A stretch of 64,000 nt of DNA from Methanomassiliicoccales archaeon PtaU1.Bin124 (GTDB taxonomy: Archaea > Thermoplasmatota > Thermoplasmata > Methanomassiliicoccales > UBA472): assembly GCA_002067865.1 (NCBI GenBank), contig MVRC01000005.1:1-64000 (forward strand). Direction: 5' to 3'. Below are positions 35,454 to 43,494 of this stretch, in pieces. Position numbers and translations under genes: made by a program. Numbering within the stretch: the first letter of the stretch is position 1; each line of letters starts with the position of its first letter. The notes below the pieces were generated by a model, which was not told the DNA's origin, did not search any database, and saw nothing but the letters and a program-made list of their open reading frames with translations.

Positions 35454-36356
35454 ATGTCAATGGCGTATTGCAGCCAGTGCGGCCAACCCAACCCTGAAGG
35501 CGCCGAGTTCTGCAACAAATGCGGCCACAGGATGGAGCATGTCTCGGAGTCCGATATGGACCGCCGCTTCCGGGAGTTCGGCGAAGAGGTAGAGGGGGTC
35601 GGAAAGAAGATCTCTCAGGGGATCGAATCCGGGGCCAGGGGAGGTCAGACCGAGTTCGACCGCGCCCTCGGCCCGATCGGCCCTCTGGTCATGGCCGTCA
35701 TCGCTTTCATAATTCTGCTCATCGTGGCCCAGACGTTGAGCGTGCTGGGCGATCAGAACGCGTTCGTCAAGGACCTCACGCAGCAGGTGTTCTTGAACAA
35801 TCTGGTCCTGTGGTTCTTCCTCTTCGTGTTCCTAGGGTACTCCGCCTATCTGTCCCGGAAGGACCCCAGCTCTTACGATTTCATCGAACCCCTGGCCATG
35901 GCCATCGGCATCACCGTGGCGGTCTGGGTGACGATGATGGTCTTGGGTCTTGTCTCGGTCCACTATAAAATCGCCTGGTTAAGCTGGGCGAACGGCGCCA
36001 TGTGGGTCATCCTGCCGCTCATCTTCCTGCTTGTGCTGCTCCTAGGATATTCCTCGGTGCTGGTAAGGCAACAGGCCAAAAGGTCGGCGGCCCCCATCCC
36101 GACGCCGATGCCGGCGCCGGCCGCACCGCCCCAGTACATGCCACCAGGTGTCGCTGTACCAGGGCGGGTCTACCGTTCCGGGAAGGACCGTCTGCTGGGA
36201 GGGGTGTGCGGAGGCCTGGGGGAGCATTTCAACATCGATCCCACCATCCTTCGCATCATCTGGATCCTTTTGTTGGTGATATCTTTCGGAACGTTCCTTC
36301 TGGTCTACCTTGCACTTTGGATAGTCATCCCGAGGAACCCGACCCATCAATGGTAA
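35454..36356 (+). CDS. Zinc-ribbon membrane protein with C-terminal PspC domain
   Basis: A protein of about 300 residues. An N-terminal zinc ribbon (YCSQCGQPNPEGAEFCNKCG) is followed by a charged region, four TM helices (residues about 75-200), a proline-rich linker (PIPTPMPAPAAPPQYMPP) and a PspC domain (YRSGKDRLLGGVCGGLGEHFNIDPTILRIIWILL) ending at IVIPRNP. PspC domains sense or respond to envelope stress in bacteria; in archaea the role is not defined. AGGAG at 35445-35449 fits ATG 35454 or 35460; the longer frame start at 35409 lacks a ribosome site. Confidence 0.85.
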   Translation: MSMAYCSQCGQPNPEGAEFCNKCGHRMEHVSESDMDRRFREFGEEVEGVGKKISQGIESGARGGQTEFDRALGPIGPLVMAVIAFIILLIVAQTLSVLGDQNAFVKDLTQQVFLNNLVLWFFLFVFLGYSAYLSRKDPSSYDFIEPLAMAIGITVAVWVTMMVLGLVSVHYKIAWLSWANGAMWVILPLIFLLVLLLGYSSVLVRQQAKRSAAPIPTPMPAPAAPPQYMPPGVAVPGRVYRSGKDRLLGGVCGGLGEHFNIDPTILRIIWILLLVISFGTFLLVYLALWIVIPRNPTHQW

Positions 36357-36370
36357 AAAAAGAAAAAAAA
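36357..36370 (-). terminator. Oligo-T terminator (minus strand)
   Basis: A nearly unbroken A run on the + strand (A, one G, then A8) reads as T-rich on the minus strand just past the stop of the membrane protein gene ending at 36379. It fits an archaeal oligo-T terminator. Confidence 0.5.
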
Positions 36371-36378
36371 GGGGCCGC

Positions 36379-36834
36379 TCACCACCGGCCACGATTCTTC
36401 CAGCCCCAGACGGCCGCACCCAATCCACCGCCCACCACCAGGACGGACAGCAGCACCGCCAGGTTCTGGTAGATGCTGTAGTCATCGGCATAGAGCAGCA
36501 GCCAGACGATCAGGAACAGGCAGGCGCCCACTCCGATCACGGCAGAGGCCCATCCCTTCTTCTCGGGCACCTGCCAGCTTTCATCCATCGGGGCATGCCT
36601 GAGGCCGAATGGCACCCAGAAGGCCGCGTTCACTCCGACGAATATCAGGAAGGAGAGTATCAGCACTCCCAGGTTCTCCCAGAAGGAGTGGTCCCCCGCA
36701 TAGAAGAACAGCCAGGTAACTACGAACGCCATACCGGCGAAGACGGTGAAGATCGATAGGTAGATCCTCCACCTCATATCCTTTGGCACGTGGCCCTCGG
36801 CGCACATGGTTTGATCGTTAATCTCTACGTTCAT
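36379..36834 (-). CDS. Small membrane protein with internal duplication
   Basis: A 151-residue protein with four TM helices arranged as two similar halves. Both halves have the pattern W-L-F/L-F/L-Y-A-x-D, a short loop, then N-L-x-V-L (WLFFYAGDHSFWENLGVLIL and WLLLYADDYSIYQNLAVLLS). This points to duplication of a two-helix unit. The Arg/Lys-rich tail (KNRGRW) suggests a cytoplasmic C-terminus. ATG 36834 is the start: the open frame continues upstream to 37737, but that part is antisense to the threonine dehydrogenase gene and does not look like protein. Function unknown. Confidence 0.75.
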   Translation of the reverse strand: MNVEINDQTMCAEGHVPKDMRWRIYLSIFTVFAGMAFVVTWLFFYAGDHSFWENLGVLILSFLIFVGVNAAFWVPFGLRHAPMDESWQVPEKKGWASAVIGVGACLFLIVWLLLYADDYSIYQNLAVLLSVLVVGGGLGAAVWGWKNRGRW

Positions 36835-36969
36835 ATCCTTTTCATCTCTTGCCCTTCTCTCAGGGCGATGTAAGGATTGAGTGGTCACGATACTTGGGGT
36901 ATGTGAGCACATGTGACCGATTAAGCAACCATAAATACTGATGGCCTTCCATTGTGACTCGGTGAGTCC

Positions 36970-37923
36970 ATGCCTGGTAAGACATTGGTCATCGGCGCGA
37001 CAGGGCAGATCGGTTCGGAGCTCGTTCCCCAGTTGCGCATTTTGAAGGGGCAGGAGAACGTGGTCCAGATGGGCCATTCGTCCAGGCCCCCCACCGGCCC
37101 GGGGCCTTCGGTCACGGCCGATGTGATGGACATCGAGGGCGTCTCCCAGATAATCAAGGAGCATGACATCACCGAGGTCTATCATCTCGCTGCACTGCTC
37201 TCTGCGGTCGGTGAGCACGAACCGCAGATGGCCTGGGAGCTGAACATGAAAGGGCTGGTCAACGTCCTGGAACTGGCCCGTTCGCACAGGCTCAAGGTCT
37301 TCTGGCCCAGCTCCATCGCCGTGTTCGGCACGGGCTATCCTCGCGACAGCACGCCGCAGGAGACAGTGCTCCTCCCCACCACCATGTACGGTGTGACGAA
37401 GGTGTCCGGGGAGCTGCTTTGCAGTTACTATCATCGACGGTATCACGTGGATGTGCGCAGCGTAAGGTACCCCGGCATCATCAGTTCCGAGACCCCACCG
37501 GGCGGCGGAACGACCGATTATGCCGTGGCCATCTTCTACGAGGCCATCAGGCGGAAGCGGTACGAGTGCTTCGTGCGGGCCGACACGGTCCTCCCCATGA
37601 TGTACATGCCTGACTGCCTGAACGCCGCAGTGTCGATCATGAAGGCGGACATCGAAAGGATCGGAAGGAGGGACGCCTACAACCTCAACTCGATGAGCTT
37701 CAGCGCGGCCGATCTCGCTCAGGAGATCACGAAGCACATCCCAGACATGGAGGTAAGATATACACCAGATTTCCGTCAGGGGATAGCGGACACGTGGCCG
37801 CGGTCACTGGATGACAGCGAGGCGAGGAAGGACTGGGGCTGGTCCCCCGAATGGGGCCTGGAGCGGATGACCTCCGATATGCTGGAGAAGCTTCGAAAGC
37901 GATTGAGCGCGGAGAGTTCATAA
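36970..37923 (+). CDS. L-threonine 3-dehydrogenase, SDR/UDP-epimerase-like type
   Basis: A 317-residue NAD-dependent short-chain dehydrogenase. The Rossmann motif is VIGATGQIGSEL, the catalytic pair is YGVTK (Y-x3-K), and SSIAVFG supplies the Ser. The segment RSVRYPGIISSETPPGGGTTDYAV is characteristic of the TvThrDH-type L-threonine dehydrogenases. The neighbouring gene, 32 bp downstream, encodes 2-amino-3-ketobutyrate CoA ligase, which uses the product. This strongly supports threonine oxidation to 2-amino-3-ketobutyrate rather than sugar-nucleotide epimerisation. Confidence 0.92.
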   Translation: MPGKTLVIGATGQIGSELVPQLRILKGQENVVQMGHSSRPPTGPGPSVTADVMDIEGVSQIIKEHDITEVYHLAALLSAVGEHEPQMAWELNMKGLVNVLELARSHRLKVFWPSSIAVFGTGYPRDSTPQETVLLPTTMYGVTKVSGELLCSYYHRRYHVDVRSVRYPGIISSETPPGGGTTDYAVAIFYEAIRRKRYECFVRADTVLPMMYMPDCLNAAVSIMKADIERIGRRDAYNLNSMSFSAADLAQEITKHIPDMEVRYTPDFRQGIADTWPRSLDDSEARKDWGWSPEWGLERMTSDMLEKLRKRLSAESS

Positions 37924-37955
37924 ACCATCGGTGCCAATGGAACATCGTGATTCCT

Positions 37956-39149
37956 ATGCGCGACCCCATCTCATTCATCAGGCTGGAGTATGAGGACCTG
38001 GTCCAAAGCGACCTCGACTGGAGGATCAAGGTGCTCGACGGGTCGAGCACGCCTTGGAGCATCGTCAACGGCAAGAAGGTGATGATGCTCTGCTCCAACA
38101 ACTACCTCGGCCTTTCCAATCATCCTCATCTGAAGGAGATGGCCATCGAGGCCGTCCGCACGCATGGGGCCGGCTCAGGGTCGGTCAGGCCCATCGCCGG
38201 GACGATGGACGTCCATGTTGAACTGGAGCGCCGTCTGGCGAAGTTCAAGGATGCCGAGGCCTCATTGGTGTACCAGACCGGCTTCGCTGCGAACGCGGGG
38301 TTGATACCCCAGCTGGCCGGCAAGGGGGACCTGATAGTTAGCGATGAACTGAACCATGGAAGCATCATCGACGGGGTCCGCCTGTCCGCGGCCGACAGAG
38401 CCGTCTACAAGCACTGCGACATGAACGATCTGGATAGGATACTGGCCGAGTCCGAGCGGCACGCGCCCGCCTACCGCCGCATACTGATCATCACCGACGG
38501 TGTGTTCTCGATGGACGGGGACATCGCCCCGGTCGACGTGATCTCCAGGCTGGCAGCGGAGCATGGCGCTATGCTCTATGTCGACGACGCCCACGGAGAG
38601 GGCGTGCTGGGGGAGGGAGGAAGGGGCATAGTCTCCCACTTCCATCTCGGCCGGAACGACGTCCATGTGGAGATGGGTACTTTCTCGAAGGCGTTCGGGG
38701 TGGTCGGAGGGCATGTCTCAGGCTCTGAGGACCTGAAGAACTTCGCGCTGAACAAGTCCCGGACCTGGTTGCTCAGCGGCTCCCATCCTCCGGCCGTGGC
38801 GGCAGCGTGCATCGGCGCCATCGATGTCCTGGAGAACGAGCCTCATCACGTCAGGAACCTCTGGCTGCGGACGGACAAGTTCAAGAAGGGACTGGTCCAA
38901 GCAGGTTTCGATGTGGGGAATTCTGCCACGCCCATCACCCCCGTCATGATCGGCGACAGCGGGAAGGCCAAGCGGTTCAGCGACAGGCTGTTCGAGGAAG
39001 GGGTGTTCGCCCTGCCCATCGTATTCCCGATGGTGGCGAAGGGAAAGGCACGCATCAGGACGATCATGAACGCCGCCCTGACCGAAGAGGACCTCGATCT
39101 CGCGCTGGAGCGTTTCGAACGCGTCGGAAGGGAGCTCAAGATAGTCTGA
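37956..39149 (+). CDS. kbl: 2-amino-3-ketobutyrate CoA ligase (glycine C-acetyltransferase)
   Basis: A 397-residue PLP enzyme of the alpha-oxoamine synthase family. It splits 2-amino-3-ketobutyrate with CoA into glycine and acetyl-CoA. Features: CSNNYLGLSNHP, HGAGSGSVRPIAGTMDVHVELE, SDELNHGSIIDG, DGVFSMDGDIAP, VDDAHGEGVLGEGG and the PLP lysine in MGTFSKAFGVVGGHVSG. ATG 37956 yields the family N-terminus; the upstream open frame overlaps the dehydrogenase gene. It forms a two-gene operon with threonine dehydrogenase, linking threonine to the acetyl-CoA pool. Confidence 0.95.
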   Translation: MRDPISFIRLEYEDLVQSDLDWRIKVLDGSSTPWSIVNGKKVMMLCSNNYLGLSNHPHLKEMAIEAVRTHGAGSGSVRPIAGTMDVHVELERRLAKFKDAEASLVYQTGFAANAGLIPQLAGKGDLIVSDELNHGSIIDGVRLSAADRAVYKHCDMNDLDRILAESERHAPAYRRILIITDGVFSMDGDIAPVDVISRLAAEHGAMLYVDDAHGEGVLGEGGRGIVSHFHLGRNDVHVEMGTFSKAFGVVGGHVSGSEDLKNFALNKSRTWLLSGSHPPAVAAACIGAIDVLENEPHHVRNLWLRTDKFKKGLVQAGFDVGNSATPITPVMIGDSGKAKRFSDRLFEEGVFALPIVFPMVAKGKARIRTIMNAALTEEDLDLALERFERVGRELKIV

Positions 39150-39395
39150 GTTGTGCTGAAGTGTGAATAACCGTTGGGATGCTTCGTACCCCGAGTGAGT
39201 GGAATTCAAACATCGCTCTGGTTGAACGTTCGTTAAATCATGGTATTGAACGTTAAGATGAATCGTTACGATCCTTGGTCAAAGGCATGCCTTCCGTTCT
39301 TTGATACCTCGATCATGGTTGTAACCATCGGAGTGAGAGTAAGGATTAGGCTAAAATATCCCGCTCGACAACCTCTTCCTGCACTCTAGAAGGGG

Positions 39396-39977
39396 ATGTG
39401 GATGCCGATATCGTACAACGATGAGCTGATGCGCTCGACGCCCGAGACGTCCTATTGGGGAATGGGGCTCGAGTTCACGGGCGGCGCGATGATGGAATCG
39501 AAAGGACCGCCGGTGAACCGCACGCGCCCGGTCAGGGACTACAAGGACAAGTTCATCCTCAAGTTCCTGCAAGAAGAGGCCAGGAGGGACAATCCCGGGT
39601 TCAAGCAGTTCGATGGATCGATACAGGATGCTCGGATCATGTGGGTGAAGACCGAAGGCGATTGGGAGCCTGCCGGATATGTCATAATCAGCAGGGAACG
39701 CCAGATGCCCTCGGCCTATGAACGGAGGCTGGTGTTCTACCCCGAGACCCTGACCCAACTGTTCGTCAGAAGGGAGCAGCGCCGGAAGGGAGTTGGGAAA
39801 GAGCTGCTGCGCGAACACATTCTGGGGAGGGGGCACCGTCCGGTCTGGGTGGAGAGCCCAAAATGGGAGACCCGGGCCATTCTGGCCCAGCTGGGTTACG
39901 AGGAGACGGAAGAACGATATGAGGTTTGGCAGATGATGGAAGGGTTGACGAAATGGGTCCGTAGATGGGACCTGTGA
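39396..39977 (+). CDS. GNAT-like acetyltransferase
   Basis: A 193-residue protein with the GNAT core pattern near residues 115-150: LTQLFVRREQRRKGVGKELLREHI (acetyl-CoA pyrophosphate-binding loop RRKGVGK), then RPVWVESPKWETRAILAQLGYEETEERY. The N-terminal third is unusual for the family and may bind a specific substrate. ATG 39396 is a reasonable start; ATG 39402 is also possible. Target unknown. Confidence 0.72.
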   Translation: MWMPISYNDELMRSTPETSYWGMGLEFTGGAMMESKGPPVNRTRPVRDYKDKFILKFLQEEARRDNPGFKQFDGSIQDARIMWVKTEGDWEPAGYVIISRERQMPSAYERRLVFYPETLTQLFVRREQRRKGVGKELLREHILGRGHRPVWVESPKWETRAILAQLGYEETEERYEVWQMMEGLTKWVRRWDL

Positions 39978-39987
39978 GCCCCGGCCA

Positions 39988-40125
39988 TCACCAGGGGTTG
40001 AGCCACAAGAGCCTGCCCTTGATCCTGGCCGTTCTCTTCCGCTCATTTCCATCGGCCTTTTTCTTCTCCGTCTCCTCTTCGAACTCCTTCGACCAAGCCT
40101 TCCTTTCCCTGGACCCGAACGTCAT
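39988..40125 (-). CDS. Small basic protein, 45 aa
   Basis: A short minus-strand frame starting ATG at 40125 and ending TGA at 39988-39990. The product is highly charged (SRERKAWSKEFEEETEKKKADGNERKR) and ends RIKGRLLWLNPW. It lies 10 bp past the convergent acetyltransferase gene, in a gap without other coding signal. Such small basic proteins are common in archaea; I cannot name a family. Confidence 0.45.
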   Translation of the reverse strand: MTFGSRERKAWSKEFEEETEKKKADGNERKRTARIKGRLLWLNPW

Positions 40126-40244
40126 TTTTTTCACGGACGAGTAAAGCAGTGGTCACGGTACTAGGGCCGAACGTGCATTCGTGACCGGAAGTGGCCGGAT
40201 AAGCATGTGATAAATATGACGCCGGCTCTGACTGGCATGTTCTC

Positions 40245-40994
40245 ATGCGCATCATGGAATGGAACATCAGGCACGGAGGGTCCAGGGATAGTCTTCCAGG
40301 CATCATGGCCAGCTTGAAGCATCACGACCCGGACCTCGTGTGCCTCATAGAGTTCCGCCAGGAGCGCATCATCGAGCTCTCATTATCGTTGGCCAAGAAC
40401 GGCTGGCCATATGTCCTCAGCTCGATGCCCCCGCAGAACACGAACGGTATCCTGGTCGCCGCCAAGAGGTCCATCGAATCGGTTCCCGGCGAACCGGGCC
40501 TGGTCCAGCCCCACCGGTGGCTCGAGATCAGGCCAGCCAGGTCCGACCTCACCATCCTGGCCGTTCAGGTCCCATCCGTCCAGGACCTGTCGGCCAGGCG
40601 GGAGTTCTGGAGGTCCATCAAGGAATTCGCCCATCGTTCCGTTCGGGAAGGGAGAAGGTCCGTGATCGTCGGGGACCTCAACACCGGACTGGAAGAGGAC
40701 AGCGAAGGTACCAGTTATCTCGGGGATGACGATCTGAAGGAGGTCCTTTCCATGGGCTGGAGGGACGTCTGGCGAGAATATCACCAAAAGGCAAGGGAAT
40801 ATTCCTGGTATTCCTCGCAGGGGAAGGGTTACAGATTGGACCACGTCCTCGTCTCCCCTGACATAGACAGGCCGGTCTGGGCGAAATATTCTCATGAGGA
40901 GCGGCTGGAAGGGATATCCGACCACTCGCCGTTGATATTCGACATAGGGGACCGCCTGACCGAGGAAGGCTCTGTTCAGAGCGCGCTGCGGTGA
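40245..40994 (+). CDS. Endonuclease/exonuclease/phosphatase (EEP) family hydrolase
   Basis: A 249-residue metal-dependent phosphohydrolase of the EEP fold (same superfamily as exonuclease III). Motifs: MEWNIRHGG, LVCLIEFR (metal Glu), ILAVQVPS, SVIVGDLNTGLEED (catalytic Asp/Asn), RLDHVLVSPDI and EGISDHSPLIFDI (Asp-His). It lacks the DNA-binding features of ExoIII, so the substrate could be a nucleic acid or a small phosphate ester. Confidence 0.88.
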   Translation: MRIMEWNIRHGGSRDSLPGIMASLKHHDPDLVCLIEFRQERIIELSLSLAKNGWPYVLSSMPPQNTNGILVAAKRSIESVPGEPGLVQPHRWLEIRPARSDLTILAVQVPSVQDLSARREFWRSIKEFAHRSVREGRRSVIVGDLNTGLEEDSEGTSYLGDDDLKEVLSMGWRDVWREYHQKAREYSWYSSQGKGYRLDHVLVSPDIDRPVWAKYSHEERLEGISDHSPLIFDIGDRLTEEGSVQSALR

Positions 40995-41080
40995 ACGAAC
41001 GTCCGCGATAGTTACTGACATGGCAACATGGGGCATGCAGAAAGGATAATACCCCATACCCCACTTTTGGTGCGATATTC

Positions 41081-42616
41081 ATGGCAAAAAGTCTTAAGGG
41101 CTCATATCAGCAGCTGATGGAGCGATCCAAGCGGCTGACTGTTCTGAAAACGGCTGCGGGGATCATCCAATGGGATATGGAAACGAAGATGCCTCCCAAG
41201 GGCGTGGAACAGCGCAGCGAGCAGCTCTCCCTCCTGGACCTCATCGCCCACAGGGAGATCGTCGACCCTGAGATCGGCGCCTTGCTGGACTCCATAGAGA
41301 AGGACCGCAAGTATGAGTCCCTGGACGAGCTGCAGAAGCGCAATGTCCACCTTTATCGAAAGATGTACAACGAGGAAGCCAAGCTGCCGGACGAGCTTGT
41401 CGCAGCGACCTCTAAGCAGGCCACCATCTGCGTGAACGTCTGGAAGCGGGCCAAGGCGGCCAAGGACTTCAACATGTTCCGCCCAGAACTGGCGAAGATG
41501 ATCGAACTGCGCGAGAAGGCGGCCGACATCATGATGGAGGTCAAGGGGACCAAGACCCCATACGATGCCTTGCTGGACGCTTTCGAGCCAGGCATTACCG
41601 CCGACAAGATATCCGATATCTTCGGCGGGATGAGGAAAGGCCTCATGGGCGTTATGAAGAAGATCGAGGCATCGGGCGTCAAGCCCGACTCCGAGCTGCT
41701 CACCCGCAGGGTGAAGATCGACGCCCAGAGGAAGATCGGCCAGATGGCGATGGATTTCGTCAAGTACGACACCACCAGCAAGGAGGCGGGGGGAAGGTTG
41801 GACGAGACCGAGCATCCGTTCAGCACCGGTTACTTCGACGATGTGCGCATCACCACCCACTATCACGAGGACAGGTGGACATCCAGCCTGTTCAGCGTGC
41901 TGCACGAGAGCGGTCACGCGCTGTACGAGCAGGACATCGACCAGGACTGGAAGTGGCAGCCTGTCGGCAATGCCTGCAGCTACGGCATCCACGAATCCCA
42001 ATCGAGGTTCGTGGAGAACATCGTCGGGAGAAGCCCGGAGTTCCTCGAGTTCATGCTGCCCCAGCTGCGCAAGGTCTGCGGTCCGGCGCTCAAGGGCGTC
42101 AGGCTCGACCGGTTCGTCACCGCGGTGAACCAGGTGGAGGCCTCGAAGATCCGCATAGAGGCGGACGAAGTGACATACGGCCTGCACATCATCATCCGCT
42201 TCGAGATCGAGCGGGACCTGTTCGCCGGAAAGGTCAAGGTGAACGAACTGCCCCAGGTGTGGAACGAGAAGTACGATAAGTACCTCGGCGTGGAGATCGA
42301 AAATGATTCAGAAGGGGTCATGCAGGACACCCATTGGGCCGGCGGCTCCTTCGGATACTTCCCGTCCTACGCGCTGGGCAACATCTATGGCGGCATGTTC
42401 CTCCGCAAGATGGAGAAGGACGTACCGGAATGGCGCGAAGAGGTCAGGAAGGGCAACTATGTCCCGGTCGGAACGTGGCTCAAGGACAACGTTCACTCCA
42501 AGGGCAACATGTACGACCCGGCCGATCTGGTCAAGCACGTCACCGGGAAGAACGTGGAGATCGAGCCGTTCATCGCTTATCTGAAGGGCAAGATGGGCAA
42601 GATCTATGGATTCTAA
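41081..42616 (+). CDS. Thermostable carboxypeptidase 1, M32 family
   Basis: A 511-residue zinc carboxypeptidase of the Taq/M32 family that removes C-terminal residues from peptides in the cytoplasm. The zinc motif HESGH is at residues 275-279 (SVLHESGHALYEQ), with the downstream glutamate in GIHESQSRFVENIVGRS. Other family blocks are AAGIIQWDMETKMPPKG at the N-terminus, TTHYHEDRWTSSLFS and DTHWAGGSFGYFPSYALGN near the C-terminus. Length is typical. It fits peptide use alongside the two giant extracellular proteases. The following acetyltransferase gene overlaps its end by 11 bp. Confidence 0.96.
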   Translation: MAKSLKGSYQQLMERSKRLTVLKTAAGIIQWDMETKMPPKGVEQRSEQLSLLDLIAHREIVDPEIGALLDSIEKDRKYESLDELQKRNVHLYRKMYNEEAKLPDELVAATSKQATICVNVWKRAKAAKDFNMFRPELAKMIELREKAADIMMEVKGTKTPYDALLDAFEPGITADKISDIFGGMRKGLMGVMKKIEASGVKPDSELLTRRVKIDAQRKIGQMAMDFVKYDTTSKEAGGRLDETEHPFSTGYFDDVRITTHYHEDRWTSSLFSVLHESGHALYEQDIDQDWKWQPVGNACSYGIHESQSRFVENIVGRSPEFLEFMLPQLRKVCGPALKGVRLDRFVTAVNQVEASKIRIEADEVTYGLHIIIRFEIERDLFAGKVKVNELPQVWNEKYDKYLGVEIENDSEGVMQDTHWAGGSFGYFPSYALGNIYGGMFLRKMEKDVPEWREEVRKGNYVPVGTWLKDNVHSKGNMYDPADLVKHVTGKNVEIEPFIAYLKGKMGKIYGF

Positions 42617-43093
42617 ACCCACGGGGATGGTCCGGAGGTTCGGGGAGCGAGACGCCGACCCACTGCTGGCTTTGATCCAAAGGACCATCAAAACATCTTA
42701 TCCTCCTTTCTACTCCCCCGAATGTGTGGAGTTCTTCTGCGCCTACCATCATGTACGGAGCATCTTGGACGAGGCTGGAGCGGAACTGTGCTGGTGGCGG
42801 AGGTGGATGGCGCGCTGGTCGCCACGGGAACGTTGGCCGGAAGCGAGATAAAGCGGGTCTTCGTGGACCCATCCCATCAAGGGGAAGGCTGGGGACGGAC
42901 CATCATGGCCCATCTGGAGAAAGAGGCGAAGAGAATCGGTCTTTCGACCGTTGAGCTTGACGCATCCATACCCGCGAAGCCCTTCTACGACCATCTAGCG
43001 TACGAGACCGTAGCGGAACAAGAGCGGGCACTGCGGTCCGATTCCCTGCGCTACTATCGCATGAAAAGGTCATTATCGGCATCGTATGAGTGA
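42606..43093 (+). pseudogene. GNAT acetyltransferase split by a frameshift
   Basis: The N-terminal part (MVRRFGERDADPLLALIQRTIKTSYP, IRSILDEAGAEL) is in the frame that starts at ATG 42606. The C-terminal part (TVLVAEVDGALVATGTLAG, IKRVFVDPSHQGEGWGRTIMAHLEKEAK, PFYDHLAYETVAEQE) is in the frame ending at 43093. The two join into one good GNAT protein of about 162 residues if one base is added near 42785-42795, where the sequence reads GGAACTGTGCTGG. The gene overlaps the M32 stop. It is either a real recent pseudogene or a one-base error in the assembly. Confidence 0.8.
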
Positions 43094-43494
43094 TCCGTGA
43101 GCATTATTGGCCAGCTTTTCTTTTTTCATGTATTGCGACATTCTCACGCATGATAATCTGTCCTCGACTCATTAAATAATGTCAAGATGATTTTTCCTCA
43201 TCCTCAAAGAAGGGGAGCATTACATTACCAACCACTACCTGCTCAGAATGTCGCATGGGCAATGACATGCTGGGTAGGGCTGAAACGATAATGGACGTCG
43301 GTTTGGCATTGCGAACCTCTTCCGAGGCAAACCCAACGCTGGAAGGGACTCACGATGATCGGGCCTGTCGGAACGCCCAATCGGCAGGCCCCCAGCAAAA
43401 CCTCTTCCCTTCCATTTTTACCTTTCACGGCGAATCCATAATATTGCGGCATCCTCATTGACCATCCAGCACAGCGAGGGAAGGAGGAAGGGCA
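43094..43494 (+). promoter_or_regulatory. Promoter and long leader of the giant C11 gene
   Basis: The gap of 401 bp has no protein-like frame. A TATA box (TTAAATAA, 43172-43179) predicts a start near 43202, which would give a leader of about 290 nt. A weaker AT-rich element (ATAATATT, 43437-43444) could serve a shorter transcript starting near 43467. A ribosome site GGAGG (43483-43487) sits 7 nt before an ATC codon at 43495. A T5 tract at 43414-43418 could instead end a separate small RNA. Confidence 0.5.
43268..43397 (+). ncRNA. Predicted structured RNA domain (leader or small RNA)
   Basis: Three perfect stems nest into a multi-branch fold. A closing stem TGCTGGG (43268-43274) pairs with CCCAGCA (43391-43397). 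Inside it, GGTTTG (43300-43305) pairs with CAAACC (43328-43333), with a CCTC/GAGG hairpin within, and GGCCTG (43362-43367) pairs with CAGGCC (43385-43390). The last helix abuts the closing stem and could stack on it. No known riboswitch or RNase P/SRP signature was recognised. Confidence 0.45.

Noticed and set aside
36835-37737. A 300-codon N-terminal extension of the small membrane protein on the minus strand
   Set aside because: It is antisense to threonine dehydrogenase and lacks protein-like features; ATG 36834 begins the true membrane protein.
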